NCBI GenBank assembly: GCA_947095585.1
Contig: OX352761.1
Coordinates: 129,548,277 to 129,612,276, forward strand
DNA: 64,000 nt
Direction: 5' to 3'
Origin: Nephrocerus scutellatus
Lineage: Eukaryota > Arthropoda > Insecta > Diptera > Pipunculidae
A model generated the notes under the pieces. The model ran no database searches. It saw only the letters and a list, made by a program, of their open reading frames with translations, and was not told where the DNA came from. How positions within the stretch are numbered: the stretch's first letter is position 1; each line of letters starts with the position of its first letter. The translations under genes and the position numbers were made by a program. Positions 30,501-45,500 of the stretch are shown here, in pieces.

Positions 30501-33500
30501 ATTGTTGTTGCCGGAAGGATACCTGATATATAGAAATAGAGTGAAAATAGAGTTATAAACAAAGTTATAAGAATTCGAAAACCGTACTAAGCATTATACA
30601 GAGACCGGCGATAAAAGTGTTACTAAATCAAACGGCTGTAATTTCGTTATTTATGATTATTTTTATTACATTTTTTAGAGAATGTCAAAAACATTTCAAA
30701 TTCTATGAAAACTACGTTACTGCTCGCTATCGCCACCTTTGGCGCGGATGAGTCGAGTCTTAACAAAAGCATTGCAGGCTGCACGAACGTGGCCTGTTGG
30801 TGTTTTGATCCATTTTATACGAAGAGCTATCTTAAATGCGTCCATACTTTAAAATAAATTTATTGACACCTTGGCCTCCAAAATGGACCATATGAAGAAG
30901 TCCATTGGATCCAAGTCTGGTGAGTATAGACTCCATCGTTTTTTTTAATACATTAACCTATTTCCAAGGGAGAACTCTAAAAGATTTTGTAGAAAATTTG
31001 TAGAAAACCGTTAAAGCTCCTACATTTCGTCTATGCTCCAATGAAATCAAGAGATGACGTAATAGGTAACTAGGTAATGCAAATGTTTTCTCACCAGTTT
31101 ATTATGCTGTCCAGGTCAGAATTTAGCGTGCTTATCATATGTAGTTGCACATGAGAAGTTGAGGGACGTTCCTTAAACTTATATGAGAAGCTGAGAGTGC
31201 TGTCGTCAGCGCAGGAGGGAATTGGATTAGAAGTAATGGACAAGAGATCATTAATACAAATCAGAAAGAGTGTGAGGAACGAAACAGAGCCCTGGGGAAC
31301 GCCAGCATTTATGTGACTTGAAACCGTCCAATACAACTTTAATTGAGCGGTCCAAAAGATAGCTTTTAATCTAATGAAGCAGTTTTTCATATACTTCATA
31401 AACGCGCAATTTGGACAAAAGAGATTGATGCCAAACTCTGTCAAATGCCTTGGAAATATCAAGTGCAACAGCTTTGCTTTCACCAAATTGATCCAAAGAC
31501 CGGTTACACTGTTTGGTGAGATATGCCATCAAATAACCAGTAGAACGTTGCCCACGAAATCCGCACTGCCCGTCACTAAGAATTTCTTTCTTTCTTTCCT
31601 AAAGAAAGAGCTTACGAGCAATTTCGTTAGTTTCAAGTTATGAGAAAGGAGACAACGGCTCGCCTTTTTTGGGTATGGGCTGGACAAAGGCTATTTTCCA
31701 ACTTTTTGGGAAGAGTCCAGAAGAGTAGGATATAGGGAAAAGCTTACGCAATGGTAATGCCAGCTTGGATGAACAACACGTTAGAACTAATGGGGAAACA
31801 CCATCTGGCTCAGCTGATTTGTCAGTATAGAGATCGATTAAAACTCTGGCAACTGCACGAGTACGAATGTAAATCTGTCCCATAGAATGTTAATACTCGG
31901 AGCTTACAGCTGTCAAAAAATATATGCATTTTTTTAAGTGTAAAAAAAATGTTGTCTTTATGTCTGTTCGCAGATAAGTCAAAGACCGTCCATCCGATAT
32001 AGCTGAAACTTTGTGATGTGGTGGGGACGGTTGGTGTGGATGTTTGTAAGGGGTGGTGATTTGGTGATGGTGTTTATGTGGTGAGTGGATAGGAATTGTT
32101 TGTATGAGACTGACTCAAAGACCGTACATTTGATAAATAGCGGTGATATTTGAGTTAGGTGGAGGGGGTTTGGGGGTATCTTAAGGTGGGTCTTGGAGGG
32201 TCTTGGTGGTCAGTGGGTGGGACATTTTATAAATACACAAAAACCGAGTGCCACCATTGAAGTGTTACTAACTTCACGCTGCTCTATCTGCCAAACGGTT
32301 GATGACTCATCTTTTAACAAACCAAACGTTGGTCTGTTATGTTGTTGACAAGTCTTCAAGTTTACAAGCATATCGATATACGTCGTATTTGAAAGGAATA
32401 TTCAAAATGGAATTCAAACGCAGTTTCTTACTGAAAAGTCACTACCAGCTATTCTCAAACAGCTCCAGCATTTGAATTTGAATAAAATGTTTATGTATCG
32501 AACCATCCCACGTTACCACAATACTGGTAGCATTGCAAAACGCCAGGGACACGACAAAGTGCACAAAAACTGGCACGTGTCTGCACGTGTCCGATAGAAG
32601 TATACGACGGATACTGAAAAATTCACTTCAATTGAAGACCTAAAAGATTCAAAAACCAGCGTAATGTTAGTAACACTTCGATCGTCAGACCCTGTGTATA
32701 TACCAGACAGTTCAATTATCAAAACAACTTGAGCAATTAACATAAACGCACTTTCTTTCTTGATTCCAAACTGAAATTGCATTATGACTGTCGTAAGTCT
32801 CGTATGATTTAGAAGTCAGTCACTATGCTAATTCGGGAGTTGACAAACATTTTACCAGGTAGATTTTTTGTCATTGTTTTGATCAACGCAAAGTTTTTAC
32901 ATCAGCAAAAGCAAACACTGTCATCGTCTTCCATAGTAAAAAAAATATATTACATACTCGTACATAGAGAGCTTTTATTTTTATTTTATAGTTACAATCA
33001 TCCAGCGAATAGACACTCCACAATAGCCATTATAATCAGCATTTGTATCATCGTCATATGCCTTCAATTGAAATCAATTGATATGACCCCAACCGTTGTG
33101 AAACAGAGACGCTAGCTGGCCAAGAGCGGAAACTTGAGCACTCAAGTCAGTGCACGACGGAGTGTTTCATTCGATTTGTCGTCGTCATACTGACAAATGA
33201 ATAATTTGAGTTTTTTTTTTGCTCACTTGAAAATCAATGAATTAATCAAAAACACACAAGGGTCAGTCGGTAGTTTTAGACACTTTTGTAAAATTTACAC
33301 TTTAATTTAGAATTGTTGAAAACTGTACTGTCATATTGTTCAACATAATAAAGAAGTTTGACAGCTGTAGTCCTCAGCTTCATTCCAAAGTCCAGTTAGC
33401 CGAACACCAACACGGCTTTCGCAAGCAGCGCAGAACAACCCCAGCTCTTTCGGAAATCTCAACACTCATCTCGCATGGCCTTAACCAACCGCGTCTGAGA

Positions 33501-36500
33501 CCGCACTGTCCCTGTTGCAATTGACCTATCAAAGGCATTCGACACCGTTGATCTAGGCATCTTACACCACGAAACGATGGCTTGCCAACTACCTTAATGG
33601 CAGGAAATCTTACTTCAAATTCCGGAGCAACAAGTCGCCATATAAGAAAGTTAAACAAGGTGTACCCCCAGGAGACGTCCTCTCAGCGACCCTCTAGATC
33701 TAGCAAACTATAAAGCAACCCTCAACGCGATTCATCAAGCTTCAGTCAGAACCGCCAAAATAATATCGTTCTGGGCGGTTAAGGGCCCTGAATACATTCC
33801 ACATCATGTCAAGACTGGTGGAGGAGTGCAGTACGAAGCTAAACAGACTGAGCGAAGTTAACAGGGTACTTTTGTACTGGGTGCCGGAACAGTTAGGAAT
33901 AGAAGGCAATGAAGCAGCGGATAGGCTCGCAAATAAAGGGACAGAAACTCCGCTAGTAGGGCCAGAACCTTTTTGCGTAGGGTACACATAATGCGGAAAG
34001 AATTACGCAAATAGACAAGGCAACCGCTTCCGTAAGATGAGAAAATCTCCGAGGCCCACGACAGGCAAAGGAACTGCTGGGGAACTATAACCCAAAGAGG
34101 TCTCACTTGATATTGGGACTAAGTAGAAGTAATGTGAGAATCATTACATTGTAGACTGAAGGAGCACTTAAGGATATTCAAATTAGATGAAGATGGAAGT
34201 TGCAGGCTTTGTAAAGAAGCGAAGGAGACCGCGTGGCACCTTCTCACCGAATGCGGAGAAACGATCCGACAGAGATGGGACCATATGGGAACCCACGTAA
34301 GCTCGAAGTCTGTGCGACATTCATTCTAACCCACTCCATATCATTAAGTTTCTAAGAGCCATTGGTATGGAGGGGGAGCTGTAGGGCCGGGCATGTACTG
34401 TGCCCATAGCCAGGGTCCGGATCCACATGGGTCGCAGTGCTACTATAATATACCCCTTATATCATAACGTATCATGGATGTCTGATTAGTTCGCCAACCA
34501 TGGAACTACACTGCCCATTTTACCTGAAAATGATTCATTAGGCATAACATGCAAATTCATGTTAAAACTGGATGCCAGCAAGAAAACTAAGCTTAGGTGG
34601 TCAAAATGAACACAATGTTCAGTAGATCAGATCTGGTCAAAGCTGGATCCGAAACCCTCCAAGGGTTTGATCTATCCAAACAGATTGCACATAGATGCTA
34701 CAACGGGTTTCATAACTGGGCATAATAATATTCGGCGCGAGAGACCATTGCAGTCCAAGGCCTAGCTTCTCGCAACCATTTGTGTTGACCATGTATATTT
34801 TTGCACACAAATGGAGGGGACGTACAATTTAATGCCGGATCCGAACGGCAAGCTTTCGGTGACAAGTTATTACTCTCGGATGCTTGTCAGACTTTCGCGA
34901 GAGACACCGTAAAATGCTTTTGGTGTTACTAGGATTTGAACCACGAACCTCCTGCTCAGTAGCCATGCTCTTATCCACTGAGCCACGGCACCCACCAATT
35001 CCAATTCCCTGGACAAATTCAAATAAAATGAATAACTTTGAATATAAAAATAGATTTTTGCTAAAAAAAAAAAAAAATAAGGGTTCAATAAATCCATTAG
35101 AAGTAAGAAAAACTTGTTGTTCTTCCTAAAGTCCCCTCTCCAAATGCTACGTAAAAGTTATGTAACTACAAAAGGATTTATAACGTTTATACTTTTGCTA
35201 TTACGCCCTACATTTTTAAATTGCAGTTATCTTTGTTTCCTTAATTCAGTAAAAATTAAAAATAAATAAAGTAAGTCTTTCGGCTACTCAGTAGTTCGTT
35301 CAATCAACGATCTCAGAAGTAAGTCGGATTTACTGTAACTACAACAATAACAATCTTCAATTGAAATAAATGGACAAAAACGGAACGCGTTCAATTGCTT
35401 TGCAATTTGACCACTTCTTGACCTGATCATAGCATGCGAAACTAGCTTAGTCCCCCCTTCGCCAATTCATAGGCCTGAATTAACTCACAAGAGTAAGTAT
35501 AATAAAAAATAGAGAAATAAATAAATAAATAAATTTCATTTAACTCATTGCTTCCCATACCTCTGCAGTTGCGATGTGCTGCTCTTCTTCAGTTTGCTCC
35601 AAGTTGTGAACGCATGATCCGAACGCGACATAGAGACTTCCAATGACTTTCGTTTCACGATATCGTCCAAATTGCTATGCAAATTGATGAAATTTTGTTT
35701 GTTCTTCATTGTGATCTCATTTGGTTCAGCTAGAATGTTATAAAAAAACGTTTAAACGTGATTGTGTAAAAATTTATAGACAATTCTGTGGTAAGACTTA
35801 TGGAGGAGACAAGGATTAGAGTCGAGTGAGAATCGTTGATATTTCCATTAAAAGCATTATAAAAATGGTTTAATTGTAATTCTTAAGAGTTAAAAAGAAA
35901 ATTTCTCAGAACACCACTGGTGATTCCGACTGAAATAATCTCATGCTGCTGCAAACACCCAACGAGTTCACTCAAAACAAAAACACTCCGATGCAATAAA
36001 AACAAAACCTCGAATATCCTTGTCTCTTCTCATTCGATTCTGCTATTTGTTGGCGCTGACAAAGGACGATAAACTCATAAGAAATTGCTTCAAAGGAGCC
36101 AGAGCCAGACAAAGACCGCCAACTAACAGGGGAGCAGCAAATATACTACTGTTCTACTACTACAGTACTCACCGTAAAAACTTTCATCGGAATACAGGAC
36201 ACTGCCCTCGAAGGCAATCGTATAGTTATCCTTGTTCGCCTTGCACGTTAATATAATATCGCCATCATCGGGATACGACTCCAGATCCAATGAATCTATA
36301 CTTATGTGTGATTCTTTGACGGGCGAGAAGAGCAACTCTGACTTGCAAATGGAATTGTCAATGAGTTCATTTGTAGACGATGTTGACGTGGTCGAAGCGG
36401 CATTATGTGGCAGATGTGAATGCATCATCAGCATACTGTTGCTGCCCTGATGATTGATGTGCTTGGAATTGTTGCCACTCTTGCAGTACGATGGCAAATG

Positions 36501-39500
36501 CGACAGCAATGAATGTATATCCTCGGCTCGGAAACTTTCCATATCGACTTCAGCCAAATTCGCGTCAATATTTTTGGCCATATCGTCATAGTAGAACACC
36601 TCCCCGACGCCATGGTACGATGACGAGAGCGAGGAGAGAACACTCTGATGTGTGACACCGTCTCGATAGCCATAGTCCAGGAACCACTGGTAATCGGAAT
36701 TGTCATGAGTGAAATCATGCGAAGAAGCAATCGAACAATTAAGATTATTATAACCAGCGCCACCACCGCCGTTAGGACAAATTCCACCACCACCACCACC
36801 AACACCAACTCCCACTAAACCTACCAAATGATTGAGATGATCACGATCTCTCTGCCTGTCGAGACTGTGCAGTGGCGTCGTCGCATTGCTATTGTAATCG
36901 GATTCTGGCGTCGTTACCATCATTCCGTTGTTACCAGCCATCATCATATTGCGATGGGTTTGACCAAATCCTTCTCCTCCGGCACCACCGCCAAGGCCTG
37001 CTGCTGCTGCTCCGGCTGACCCGGCTCCGAATCCACCATACAAATTGTTGCCACAATTGTTACTGATGCTATCGCCGCCGCCGGCTCCGACAGTAAAGTT
37101 ATTGTTGTTGGTAAAGCTGCTTAAGCTGCACAAACTGTTGTTCACTTGTTCATTCAAGATGATGCTGCGCAAAGCGTTGTTGTAGCGATCCAAATTGTTC
37201 AATACGATTTGAACATTTCGCTTGAGGCATTCCTCAGTTAGTTCGGCATCGGCATTGGCAGCGGTTGTTGGATTCTGTTGTTGATTCTGACCAAGACGAT
37301 GATAAGGATGATGATTTAGGATTAAATCGTTAAGATATGCGCTGCTAGCTACTGCCTGATGATAGTGTTGATGATGATGTTGGTAGCCGCCAGTGGATAT
37401 CTGTTGGTGAGCCGTTGTGCCGCTTTTTGGTTGATTGTTTTGCAGATTGTTTGTTGTTGTCGTTGTCGTTGTCGTTGCTGCGTCGGTTGTTGTTGTTGTT
37501 GGGAGCAATATGCCATTATAGTATGCGTTAAATGGTGAATTATTTGGACTGTTTAGTGGTCGCCTATAGTGGGAATGTGGAGTTGTTACTTGTGAATTTG
37601 GAGCAGTTGTATTAGTTGCACAAGGCGATGTTGCTGATGAATGAGATGTTGCGTTGTTGACGTTTACGTTTTGCTTTGTTAGAGGTAATGGATTTTGTTG
37701 GTTACTACTAAATAATTGATTGTGATTGTGATGTTGCAAATTGTGTAAATAAAGTTGTTGATGATTGTTAGATGACGAATGACGGTTATGATGATGAGGA
37801 GAATTGTGGTTAAGCTGAGGCAAATGCGATTTTTGTTTTTCGTTTACTGATGAGAATTCTGTCATGCCACGTCGGGATTTAGGTCCTGCAAATACAATGA
37901 AATTGAAGGATTACATATTATATTGCGAAAAAATACAATGAATTTTATCTCTATGATTATTCAACTTTTTGAGGTAGTTTCCCTGAACTTACCAAACCAT
38001 AGCAATGAATCTTAGAGACATAATTTGATATTATAAGATACAGAAAAACCTGGAGCCCGAGACCGAACCACGGTTGTAGAGCCAATTATGATGTGATAGT
38101 CGTATGATACAAAAAAAAACTCTCATCTATGCACCGCCATAATAGTTCGACAATATTCCAAAGACTATTTGCTGTAAACAATACACTAAGTCAGGAAACA
38201 TGTCCTAGTACTTTAATAAAAATGACCCCTGTTTAATCAATGACACAGAATAAACAAACACTGTCCAAACGAGAGTTCTGCATTACAAACTGTATTTACA
38301 AGACCCTTCTTAGAAATGTATAAATGTTGCTTGCGTGTTTGTTCGGGTTATATTATTAAATCGTAACGTCTGCTAAGTTGTTGTAATATTTGTTCATGCT
38401 ACCTTCGATTTAAAAATTACTAGAAGAGTGACGGCGAAGAGAAACAACGAATTGCCTTAAATAGAATCATATGGTCCTGTTGAGCAAACCCTATTAGCAT
38501 ATCCACGGAATAATACACACTTGGGTTAAAAACAACCCATAAAAATTAAAATTGTTCATGTAAATTCTCTAATCGGGGATTTGATACACACTGTGAAAGT
38601 TTCAATAAAATCGGGTTACTTTTAAAAAAAAATATATATATGGAAGCCTATATGGGGCCCTACGACCCCAGGGCCATATCACTCCAAAAATTTTGCAAAA
38701 AGTGTTGTCCATCGGAGAGACATGTGTATAAAATTTGAAGAGAATTATGTACTTTTTTTTATAAAATTTTCTACGACATTACTATATTCTGGAATTATAT
38801 TATATGAAATTCAGTATGTAGGACAAAGATGCGACTATAAGATTTGTTCCTTAGGAAATCTGGGATATGGTCATTAGGGGCTGAAAAAAGTCTTTTTTGG
38901 GGTTTTTAGGCGTCTTTTGTGGGTCTTTTTGTGGTCTTTTGCGACCATTTTAGGGTGTTTTTTGAAGAATATGAGGCAATAGTTATTTGTAACAAAATTG
39001 TAAAAAAGGGTGAAACAAAGTCGCAAACTACTTCGCGCCCTAAAAATCATATTATTAAGATTTAATAACCCACCCTGCAGTTATGCATTAAGCAAGTTTT
39101 GCGGAAGATACATCTGCTATGAAAGTCCCGAACGCATTTCACATCATATCCACAATAATAGTCTATAAACATTCTATATGTACAGTAAACATTGAAACAA
39201 ATTAATACACATTACCCCCTTGAATTTCCCTTTTATATTCCAGTCTTCCCCTTTTAAACTTGAATCTTTTACCACCACAATAAAAATTAAAACACAGTTA
39301 TTCCACTGAGTTAATGTCTGCATGGTCGCGGGGTCGAATCAACTGAAATGAACTGTTACTCACTGGGGGCATATGCACGGGTTGTGCTACGTTGCTAAGC
39401 AATTCACTCCTCAAGTATATTCCTCAATTGGTCTTTTATAGTTCAATCGGACTCGTCATTTTGTCTTCGTGGATGGTCGTTGTAACTATTACAAGTATAT

Positions 39501-42500
39501 GTATCTTTTAAAAATATGGGATCGTTCTTCCTTCTCATTCTTTTTGTACAACTAAAGCCACACTGTTGGCAGCAGACAACAGCAGAGTTCGACATGGCGG
39601 CAACTTCGTCTTTACCATGACCGATAGTGCGTGTCAAAGGCTACTTAATCAATTTTGGTCTGTTTTTCGTTTATCTGGTTGCATCTTGCATGCAAAGTAT
39701 CATTTGCATGTGTTGGTGGGTATGAACTGCGTTGGTGCAGTGGCACTGTTTCTTTTTCTTTCTTAAGCTGCTGCCATGCACAAATACGAATTGAAAATAC
39801 TTTTTGCAGGAACCGTGAAAATTCAGATGAATAAGGCGCGCACTGATTTATAAAATACATATCTTCGAATTAAATAAAAATATAGGTTTTTTAATTTTCT
39901 ATTCGAGTTTTTAGTTCTTTCAATTAGATGGGAATTTTTTCGCAAGAAAGAGTAACGCAGTTCAAGCCGTAAATCACAGGGCCCTTTTCATTATTCACTA
40001 GGGAGTTGTACAGTTTTGTACATAGGGTCATATTTTTAGATAAATTTACTTATTTAATTTCAATTCCCTTAGTCATAAGCGAGTTTTTTGCTTCAATTTT
40101 AATTTTAATGATAACATAAGTACGCAACACATAGGCTAAACAGATTGCCAGAAAAAAGCAAAATATTTTTAATAAATAAGAGGGACAGACAAAGTACCAA
40201 AAGAAATCAATAGATTTCAAGTGCTACCAAAGTCAAAAATTCGAGGATTTTATCATTTAACATGATCGTGGGATAACAGATCGAAAACACCATCTTGCAA
40301 AGAACAAGTGGAGCAGAATTTGAATTTAAAAAAAATCCCATCATACAAAAACATGATGGTGAGGATGCCTACACCACAATACTAATGAATCATTACAATG
40401 ATCCCCATTCCAAATGTTTTATACGCGTTGTGTAATTTTTCTCATCACCTACCAACCATATAGTTATTTTTCGAATCAAAAAGGGGAGAGAAATTCACAC
40501 TCCCCCAAAAACTAACAAAGTATCTACAAAATATTCGTCACCAGACAGAATGTTTCCTACACACACTAACTCATTCATCCGCAAACGCACTGCTCTGCAC
40601 AAGAGGTAAAGAATTTCAATTAAAACCGACCTAGATACGGTCGGATGTTGTCTACATATATACGAGATGCATAATTCGAGGAAGCACTAACTTTGGCACG
40701 TAATTTACATATTTGTCTAATTGATGAAACCATTAATATTCTCCTTCTATTTATCATAGTGAGCACGATCGAGTAAATTTATCTAGATACATAAATATAT
40801 GGAAAAAATTATTGAAAAACATTTATTCCAATTCTATTCGATGTATTTCATAGCGTAGTAGTCGTCTTCATGCTTCACGCACCACACGCAAACGCTGAAT
40901 GTTAAACATAATATTATTCCTAGTTGGCAAAGGGAAAGGAGGGAAAACTATTTAGGAATAACAGATCAGATTCGAAAACTGATTTGATGTATCGGTCAAC
41001 GCACGAGTAGTGTGCCGTACAGTTGTACACAAATTTCCAACTTAAATAACAATGAACTTTAACTTTAAAAGTTAATGTACGAGTTTAATAGATTAAGTTT
41101 GTCAATATTTTTGTATTCACTTACGAGTATACAGCCTCTATTTATTAACTTATGAGCTAAGCAACTGACTTAAGTCACGTTAGCGTAAAAATGTTTTACT
41201 GTATTATAATTTTCCAAAGCAGCAAAATGAATTTATTTACACAACGAGTCTGTTATTTGCAGTTTCTTGCGATTTGAATTTAATTCTAGTTTTGTTAATA
41301 TTTGTATTACAACACTTGGTACATATTAGCACAGTCAATCAATGAGTACAATAACAACAAAGCCGAAATTATGAGAATTAATATCAAGGTATATTTTTTG
41401 ATTAAGAAAATTAGGAATAAAATTTGATTTATGATATGTTTTAAAGTTGGTATCCCTAACTAATCCCAGTATGCCTGTTCTTTTTACCCGCAAATGTTTG
41501 ATTAACTGGGTAAATTGACATTAACAAGAAATTGACAAGAAGGAAACTACTAATTTTTATTTCAATTTTATAAATATTTAACAGAAGTAGTCGTATACAT
41601 ATTTTATTCAATACTCGAGCCATTATCTAATTTTAACAGTTTGAATTAGTTGTAAATTTCCAACCAAAAGAAAATACTAGAAGCACAACGTCTATTTTTT
41701 TCCCCAAAAGTAATACCAAGTAATAAACCTAGTCTAGTCTGGTTTTTTATGCGGCAATGATCGCACAAGAATGTAAGTATGTAAGGAAAGTTTGACGAGA
41801 AACTGTTAACCTCGTGAAAAGAAGGGACCAATCCAACAATTCTGGCACTGAGTGAAACTCAGTGCTTTTTAATAGTTCCGGTACCTCGGAATTAAATCTG
41901 CCTGGGTTTATCTTGGTGCCATTATTTTTCCCTCGACGTGGACTCGCAATTTATTTCCGTAGTGATGTTGCGGCTCAGCTTTTGCCTCAATTCAGCCAAT
42001 GTTCCAATCTGGAATTTAATTTCATATGGCTGGAGTGCAGGTACAGGGGCGTAACATTCACTATTGCTTTTTATATAGAAGCATCAACTTAGACAGTGTT
42101 TCAACTCAGCGCTAGTTTGATGCACTGTCTGATTCAGTTTTAAGGATTGTCACAAAATACGAGTATCGAAAAACTGAAATCGTTATTGCGGGCGATTCTG
42201 GGTGGCTTTGCCATTCTGGCAAGACAACACCAGAAGGAAGGAGTATTGAGATATTAGCTGAGTTAAATAACCTTACTCAGCTTGTAAATGAGCCTACGCG
42301 AATACCTGACTTTGCAAATCATTCTTTGTTAGACCATTGTGTTGTATCAGCTAATTTCTTGTTAATAAACCACGCACGAGAAAGCCAATTGGGACGGCCT
42401 TAACAACTTATTTGGGAGCATTACCTGGTCGCTCTTATTTCGCGATAGCAACGTGGATGCCGCCGCTGATGCAATCACAAACATCAACCTTATTGATATG

Positions 42501-45500
42501 ATATTATTTCTCCCCTCAAGGAATAAGTCTGTAAAGACTCGAGCTGTAAAGAGGCTTCGAGAATTAGAGAGGTATGCTTTCGGTTTTACAAAATATAATA
42601 TAAAATACAGCCTCGTCGTCGATTCCAGCGCTCATTTATAATGACATTCCAGTTGTCAACTCTAAAACAAAGTTTGCTGCACATTATGCAGCTAGCTCCA
42701 CGCTTCCAGATTCTGCATTTCGTAAGCTTTTGTGTATAAAATTTGAATAAAACCGGGTTAATTTTTTTAAAAAATTTGTATGTATCACGAACTTCAAAAT
42801 TTTTACAAAAACTGTTGTCCATCGGAGATACACATGTATATAAAAATTGAATAAAATCGGGTAAATTTTGTAAAATATTTGTATGGGAGCTCCCAACAGC
42901 GAGGCCGGAGGGGAAAGTGTTGTCGTCGGGGATATGCATGTGTGCAAAGTTTCAATGAAATCGGACATTGCGAAGTAGGTTAAAAATTGAAAGCAAGATT
43001 CCACGACAAACAAACGCGCGAAGTTAATACATATAGAGAATAGAAAAATAGCCCTTATTCCATGAGCTTCAAGTTACTTATTCCACACGTGCAATACCCA
43101 GAAAGATAGGAAAAGTAATAGTTGGTTACAAAAAACGAATAATTAAATTTAATCCCAGCCAGTCGGACAATCCAAGGATTTATCTGAAGTTAATTCAGAG
43201 AGTGACTCTATGTCAAGGCGCTACGTGAGGGCAGCAGTACTGAATGGGATCATGTATTTGTTCTGTGTATTCTATGGCCGTGTGCCGAAGGTAACACAAC
43301 CGATACTTTTCCAGTTAGTTGTGTAAAGAATGAGCAATTGCTTTGCGCTAGAAACCTTCGACGTAAGTTCACTTAACGTGTGCATGCAAAAAACAACTAA
43401 ATATGAAACCATTTGAGCATCAAGTACATGTTCTAATGAAAGTGAATATTACTATAATCGATTTATCTCGACTACAATATTTTAGAAAAAAATGCTTGCA
43501 AATTACAGAGACTAACCCCCTGTTACTTGGAATAGAAAAGACTTCCTTATTTATAAAAAAAAACTCTTATTGCCTTCATTTTAATTACGTAACTGAGATT
43601 AGCATTTTAGCTTCATGGGGTCGACATCATTCACGAGCTACGAAGAAAATGGAATGTTTATCCCTATTGTATGTTGCTTTCCTCTGTATCCGTGTCTGGA
43701 AGCTAATATAAATCTCTCTTTAGCATGCAATCGTGCATGACCGAGCAAATAAACTTGAACTATAAAATTTATGGCACTTTTCCCAACAAAGTCATAACGA
43801 ATAAAATTTTAAATTTTAGAAAATAAGAATTCAAGTCTGAGCTTAATCCAAAAGAGAAACAAAAAGAAGGAGGAAGTATGTACTGGAAAAAGGGAACAAC
43901 AACGGTAGATGTCTTTGCAGATCGTTGTCATACTATTCTTGGTGAATCAAATAAACGTCCGGCTGAATGGAAGCAGACAAGAATTCCATTCAATCCTCAG
44001 AAAAATAAGTTCTTAATTTAGCTTTAAAATATTAATAATTTGTGTATAATCATCGTCATTAGCGTTTTTCTTCATCTTTAGAGATAATTTCTTCTGTGGT
44101 GGTGGTTGTTTATTTGTGCGACATCCCGACCATGCTGGTAACTTAATTAATGGAACTCATAAAAGTATAATAAGAAAATAATTCACAAATGTGAGTAGCA
44201 TGCATGCTGAGCTTCTACGTATGTGTGACATGTTATTATAGGTAGTTGCTGCGGGTCGCTAAATAAATACAGAAATTTATTATTCAATTAAGGAATGGCA
44301 GATATAAGTACGTTTACAGTTATTGTTATTCGTTTTTTTTAGTCTATATTTTTCGGTCTAAATTGAGCACAAATTTACTGAGTACTGTTCAGATGGGATG
44401 GGTAATCTATGCGGTTTCGAATGACTTCCCACCCAAAGCGTGTCCATTTCTTTGCTTTGATCAGTAAAGCAGTGTGTGGTCTAAAGTGGTCATCACTTCA
44501 GTGTATGTTTGTAATTTGACTTTGCGATTGCAAACTAGGTCTACAATATCCAACTGTAAACAGATCTGGATCTAAAAGGTGTTATTATGCTTAAAATAGG
44601 ACTTTTTGCTAAGTGATCTAATCATAGTCGAAAATCCTCTGGTAACTATAGAACCATATTACGCAATCACAAAAATGTAAAATAACTTGAAATACATTTT
44701 TACAGTTATTATGTAAACAGTGAGCAAAAAGTCGGCGTGCACAGTCGTTCAACTTTAACTTAAGTTTTAATGTGTCCTTAAAACATCATTTAAATGTCAT
44801 CATAAAACAGTCGCCATCACTGTAGTGCTATACAGACACAATTCACATTCTCTAGCTATTGTTGATGAGTGCCGCCATCTTAATGTTTAGCTCAGAAACT
44901 TTTCAAACAACCCTCGTAATTTTAAACGTTTAATACGATTTTGATTGAACGCTTAGACAAATAGCTACTAATCCTTGGCTTGGACATTTTTAGCGCCAAA
45001 ACTTTGTTTACACTTTTCTGTGATACATTACATCAGATTACCAAAACTATCAGTAAAAATTGCAAAGTTTATTCATAGTATCCTTCTCGATATAGTCAAG
45101 TTTGGACATTTTGTTTGGATATCTTCCAAATTGAAATTATTCTTTATAGATTTCGTCCGTACGAGAACCATCCTTTCAATGGAGCAATATTGTTTCAAAA
45201 AGAGAATATTGTTTCAAGAGAGAGTCCAAGTTCGAAAATTTTCATGATTACTCCTTTTACCATGTAAAAGAAAGTACAAACATTCCTGTACTTTCTAATG
45301 TCCTTATGCAAGAGATATTGTTCTTTTAAAGTCATCATGATACCTTCACTACTTCCATACGAATAACTATATGGCAGATTAAGCAGTGTGTTAAAAACGT
45401 CCAATGTGGTCGAGCGCATCACGTTAGCTATTCTGGTATAGTTTTTCTTTAATATGACCTACCTACCTTTCAATTTAACCTTAAAACACAAAATTTATAA

